Source: an uncultured Atopobium sp. (GTDB taxonomy: Bacteria > Actinomycetota > Coriobacteriia > Coriobacteriales > Atopobiaceae). From it: a stretch of DNA of 7,142 nucleotides. The stretch spans positions 1 through 7,142 of the forward strand of contig CAKARF010000046.1 in the NCBI GenBank assembly GCA_916720465.1, read 5' to 3'. Made by a program: the position numbers and the translations under genes. Each line of letters opens with the position of its first letter. The first letter of the stretch is position 1. The notes under the pieces are model-generated. The model was not told where the DNA came from and did not search any database. It saw nothing but the letters and a program-made list of their open reading frames with translations. Shown here piece by piece: positions 5,586-7,142 of the stretch.

Positions 5586-5591
5586 TTGGAG
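5586..5591 (+). promoter_or_regulatory. spoVS ribosome binding site
   Basis: TTGGAG lies five bases before the ATG at 5597. It supports that start, which reproduces the conserved N-terminus of SpoVS proteins (xxLKVSxKSSPxSVAGA). Reinitiation independent of the upstream ATPase gene is therefore possible. Confidence 0.7.
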
Positions 5592-5596
5592 CACTC

Positions 5597-5920
5597 ATGG
5601 GTTTGCTTAAAGTTTCAAGTAAGTCTTCACCAGCTTCTGTAGCAGGAGCTATTGCGGGACTGGTTAAAGATAATGAGCCTGTTATGCTCCAGTGCATTGG
5701 TGCGGGTGCAGTCAACCAGGGCATCAAAGCTATTGCTATTGCGCGTGGCTTCTTGATTCCTTGCGGTCTGGATATCACCTGTGCTCCAACATTTTCTGAT
5801 ATCGAAATTGCAGGGGAGAGTAGAACTGCAATTAAAATTGCCATTTATGTCCACACACTGTCTGCCCCTGATACGCAGACTCCAGCTGTTAGTTCCACTG
5901 AGTATAACGAGGTACTTTAA
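5597..5920 (+). CDS. spoVS: SpoVS family protein (Alba-like)
   Basis: This 107-residue protein matches SpoVS almost end to end: LKVSSKSSPASVAGAIAGL (4-22), QCIGAGAVNQGIKAIAIARG (32-51) and the closing SDIEIAGESRTAIKIAIYV. SpoVS proteins have an Alba-like fold and are presumed to bind nucleic acid; in Bacillus subtilis loss of SpoVS affects sporulation stage V and septation. The classical protein has 86 residues, so about 20 extra C-terminal residues (TLSAPDTQTPAVSSTEYNEVL), polar and probably disordered, are unusual. If the host is a non-sporulating coriobacterium, the role must be other than sporulation. It keeps its Bacillus-like position near rny and miaB, and its stop lies 2 bases before miaB. 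Confidence 0.94.
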   Translation: MGLLKVSSKSSPASVAGAIAGLVKDNEPVMLQCIGAGAVNQGIKAIAIARGFLIPCGLDITCAPTFSDIEIAGESRTAIKIAIYVHTLSAPDTQTPAVSSTEYNEVL

Positions 5921-5922
5921 GC

Positions 5923-7142
5923 ATGATTGAAAATTCCGAGCTCGTAGGAAAAACATATCACATCAAAACTTTTGGCTGCCAGATGAATCTGCACGATACA
6001 GAGCGAGTCTCTGGTCTGCTTGAGGCTTGTGGCTGCAATGAGGTTTCAGATACTGATGACGCGGACATTGTCATCTTCATGACCTGTAGCGTTCGCGAGA
6101 ATGCCGATCAGCGTCTTTATGGTCAGGCTTCTGCGATGGTCAGTGCTCCAACACCTCCATCTGGCAAGCGTATTGTTGCTATTGGCGGCTGCATTGCACA
6201 GCGTGATGGCGAGAAGCTTCGTGAAAAGGTTCCAGCCGTTGACGTTGTGTTTGGCACCAGCGCTCTTGCAAGCCTGCCTGCACTTCTCACCAGCGCATTT
6301 AGAGGCGAGAATGACCGTGTTGCTGTAGACACCTCTGAGGAGGGCAAGGGCTTCTCCACAGACCTGCCAAGTAATCGCGCTCAGCAATATCACGCTTGGG
6401 TGCCTATCATGACTGGCTGCAACAATTTCTGCACCTATTGCATTGTTCCTTACGTTCGCGGTCGAGAGCGCAGTCGTACCTTTGAGGCTGTTATTGGTGA
6501 GTGCGAGCGTCTTGTTGCAGATGGCGTCCGCGAAATTACTCTGCTTGGTCAAAATGTTAACTCGTATGGCCGCGACCTTTACGGCAAGCCTCGTTTTGCG
6601 GAGCTTTTACGTGCGGTTGGTCAGACAGGCGTAGAGCGCATTCGTTTTACCTCGTCAAATCCAAAAGATCTTACTGATGAGACTATTGCAGCAATGAAAG
6701 AAACTCCAGCTGTCATGCCTCACCTTCATCTTGCGGTTCAAAGCGGATCTACACGCATTCTCAAGAAGATGAACCGCAGCTATACACGAGAAGAGTACTT
6801 AGACGTGGTTTCTCGCCTTCGTGCAACCATTCCAGGTTTGGCGCTTTCAACTGACATTATTGTTGGCTTCCCAGGAGAGACCGAGGAAGACTTTGAAGAT
6901 ACGCTCTCTTTGGTCAAAGAAGCTGGTTACTCTTCTGCGTATACTTTCATTTACTCTAAACGCCCCGGCACTCCTGCAGCAAAATATGAGGATAATACGC
7001 CTCATGAGGTTATTCAGGAGCGCTTTGACAGACTTGCCGAGCTTGTGGCTCAGCAGGCGCATGACGCTAACCAGATAGATTTGAATACTACACAGGCAGT
7101 TCTTGTTGAAGGCACTTCCAAGCGTGACGATTCTGTCATGGT
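5923..7142 (+). CDS. miaB: tRNA-2-methylthio-N6-dimethylallyladenosine synthase MiaB (3' end cut by window)
   Basis: The frame is open from the ATG at 5923 to the window edge (406 codons, no stop). MiaB is a radical-SAM methylthiotransferase that converts i6A37 to ms2i6A37 in tRNAs reading UNN codons. Visible parts: an N-terminal methylthiotransferase domain beginning TYHIKTFGCQMN, with cluster cysteines C19, C55 (FMTCSVREN) and C90 (GGC); the radical-SAM motif CNNFCTYC with C166, C170 and C173, followed by IVPYVRGRERSR; then LLGQNVNSYG, HLHLAVQSGS and STDIIVGFPGET. The sequence stops early in the TRAM domain (around QAVLVEGTSK). The VRGRERSR and QNVNSYG motifs favour MiaB over the paralogues MtaB and RimO. 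GAGG at 5909-5912 is a slightly distant ribosome site, and the 2-base gap to spoVS suggests coupling. The i6A-making MiaA is not in the window. Confidence 0.96.
   Translation, partial: MIENSELVGKTYHIKTFGCQMNLHDTERVSGLLEACGCNEVSDTDDADIVIFMTCSVRENADQRLYGQASAMVSAPTPPSGKRIVAIGGCIAQRDGEKLREKVPAVDVVFGTSALASLPALLTSAFRGENDRVAVDTSEEGKGFSTDLPSNRAQQYHAWVPIMTGCNNFCTYCIVPYVRGRERSRTFEAVIGECERLVADGVREITLLGQNVNSYGRDLYGKPRFAELLRAVGQTGVERIRFTSSNPKDLTDETIAAMKETPAVMPHLHLAVQSGSTRILKKMNRSYTREEYLDVVSRLRATIPGLALSTDIIVGFPGETEEDFEDTLSLVKEAGYSSAYTFIYSKRPGTPAAKYEDNTPHEVIQERFDRLAELVAQQAHDANQIDLNTTQAVLVEGTSKRDDSVM

Noticed and set aside
1..7142. CRISPR arrays, insertion sequences, prophage or toxin-antitoxin genes
   Set aside because: No tandem direct repeats, transposase, integrase or toxin-like ORF was seen; every long gap is accounted for by promoters, hairpins or the rny leader.

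Overview
The window looks like a chromosomal housekeeping segment of a low-to-moderate GC actinobacterium, most likely class Coriobacteriia in the Atopobium/Lancefieldella range. This placement is an inference from protein style, codon use leaning towards T-ending codons (GTT, GCT, CGT, CTT), and gene content; no search was run. All genes are on the + strand. The order (end of pgsA) - pncC/cinA C-domain - recA - recX - rny - GHKL ATPase - spoVS - miaB recalls the pgsA-cinA-recA-rny(ymdA)-ymdB-spoVS...miaB(ymcB) order of Bacillus subtilis. It is therefore an old conserved neighbourhood with lineage-specific changes, not a mobile island.

Region 1 (1-703): the last 18 codons of a probable pgsA, a strong hairpin terminator, then a stand-alone CinA C-terminal domain (NMN amidohydrolase, PncC) closed by a second hairpin terminator. 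Region 2 (704-2643): a textbook promoter with a LexA-type SOS box (GAAC-N4-GTTC) between its -35 and -10 drives recA. recX overlaps the recA stop by one base, so recombinase and modulator are probably coupled. No hairpin terminator is visible after recX.

Region 3 (2644-2926): a 283-base gap with a near-consensus promoter (TTGACA-N17-TACGAT) and about 180 nt of structured leader. The leader holds a GCAA-capped stem-loop, a terminator-like hairpin, a second perfect 10-bp hairpin, and a long alternative pairing incompatible with the first two. This looks like an attenuator, riboswitch or sRNA of a class I do not recognise, and it is the best candidate for something undescribed here.

Region 4 (2927-7142): a tightly packed operon of rny (membrane-anchored RNase Y), an uncharacterised GHKL-fold ATPase with MutL-like motifs, spoVS (Alba-like small protein) and miaB (tRNA methylthiotransferase, cut by the window edge). 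Gaps are 3, 27 and 2 bases. RNA decay, a probable nucleic-acid-binding protein and tRNA modification share this transcript with the unknown ATPase, which makes the ATPase worth studying. No transposons, CRISPR arrays, tRNAs or rRNAs were seen.
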